DNA of 43,183 nt from Corinectria fuckeliana (lineage: Eukaryota; Ascomycota; Sordariomycetes; Hypocreales; Nectriaceae): NCBI GenBank assembly GCA_019137255.1, contig WPDH01000557.1, positions 1 through 43,183 of the forward strand, written 5' to 3'. The translations under genes and the position numbers were made by a program. Of this stretch, positions 42,830-43,183 are shown in pieces. Numbering within the stretch: the stretch's first letter is position 1; every line of letters starts with the position of its first letter. Under the pieces are notes generated by a model. The model worked only from the letters and a program-made list of their open reading frames with translations. It was not told the origin of the DNA and did not search any database.

Positions 42830-43183
42830 ACGGAAGGCCATAGGGCCTGGTGTCTTATATCAACTTTTTTTGGAAATTTCGCTAGAGTTATCTTATACTA
42901 TGCGCTTATATGACCTTATACGCTCTTATATGACCCTATTTTATATATATTAATTAATCCTTAAATATTTTTAAGTTTTTTTTTACTAGAGTTACTTAAT
43001 ATAATATACNNTTATTATAACTTAATTTTTTTTTTTTTTTTTTTAATATTATATTCTTAAATATAAATATTTTCTCTTTTTAATTAGATTTATACTATTA
43101 TATTACTTTTTTAATTATTATTTTTTTATATATAGTTTTATATAGCTAAAAGCTATATTTTAATACTTATTTTACTTATTTTA
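42829..43183. repeat. AT-rich RIP-like repeat, right copy
   Basis: Positions 42829-43009 are the inverted partner of 71-251. Two Ns follow at 43010-43011, then an almost pure A/T tail with an 18-T run and a small hairpin (about 43137-43160, TATAGC...GCTATA). The boundary at 42829 cuts into the decayed membrane-protein gene. Confidence 0.8.

Noticed and set aside
1..43183. Starship-type giant transposon bounded by inverted ends
   Set aside because: No DUF3435 tyrosine-recombinase captain or typical cargo; the interior is housekeeping genes and the ends are ordinary RIP-mutated repeats.
1..43183. tRNA, rRNA or CRISPR features
   Set aside because: No cloverleaf with A/B boxes, no rRNA-like sequence and no spaced direct repeats were found by eye; a covariance-model scan would be decisive.

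Overview
This window is nuclear DNA from a filamentous ascomycete. The evidence is short canonical introns (gtaagt/gtatgt donors, 56-189 bp in most genes), CT-rich promoters and 5' leaders, and the protein set: GDP-mannose pyrophosphorylase, a fungal hexokinase/glucokinase, a hybrid histidine kinase, a fungal dienelactone hydrolase and an Sfp-type phosphopantetheinyl transferase. AT-rich repeat copies that differ only by transitions indicate repeat-induced point mutation (RIP). A Sordariomycete, possibly Hypocreales, is my inference; the exact taxon cannot be read from the sequence.

Layout. Both ends (1-251 and 42829-43183) are AT-rich and carry the same 181-bp repeat in inverted orientation, so the window is probably a whole contig that stops in RIP-mutated repeats. 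Positions 252-6117 hold no gene I can support but contain a 509-bp MITE-like element with 40-bp terminal inverted repeats (1497-2005). Then come a small dsRNA-binding-motif protein (6118-6865, +), a gene-poor stretch, GDP-mannose pyrophosphorylase (10509-11853, +), about 4 kb of intergenic DNA with minisatellites and a G-run flanking an N gap, a tail-anchored glucokinase-type hexokinase (16020-17917, +), an NAA50-like acetyltransferase with an N-terminal PIP box (18358-19479, -), a Sgf11-like SAGA protein (20968-22266, +), a PPIL1-type cyclophilin (22861-23427, -) divergent from a signal peptide peptidase (23921-25704, +), an acidic nuclear-looking orphan (26548-27294, +), a phosphopantetheinyl transferase (29468-30409, +) tail-to-tail with a dienelactone hydrolase (30581-31551, -), an intronless 1393-residue hybrid histidine kinase (32527-36708, -), a 460-codon reading frame broken by two amber codons (39041-40420, +), an Mpv17/PMP22-family gene that only appears after splicing (40804-41608, -), and a decayed membrane-protein gene cut off by the right-end repeat (42040-42829, -).

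The genes do not form a biosynthetic cluster. Most are conserved housekeeping functions: sugar activation and phosphorylation, protein N-acetylation, SAGA deubiquitination, proline isomerisation, intramembrane proteolysis, carrier-protein activation and signalling. Novelty is concentrated in gene structure (a tail anchor controlled by one intron, a frame-preserving intron, a PIP box on an acetyltransferase) and in the repeat-driven decay toward the ends. All exon boundaries were placed by eye from splice consensus and reading-frame or family continuity.
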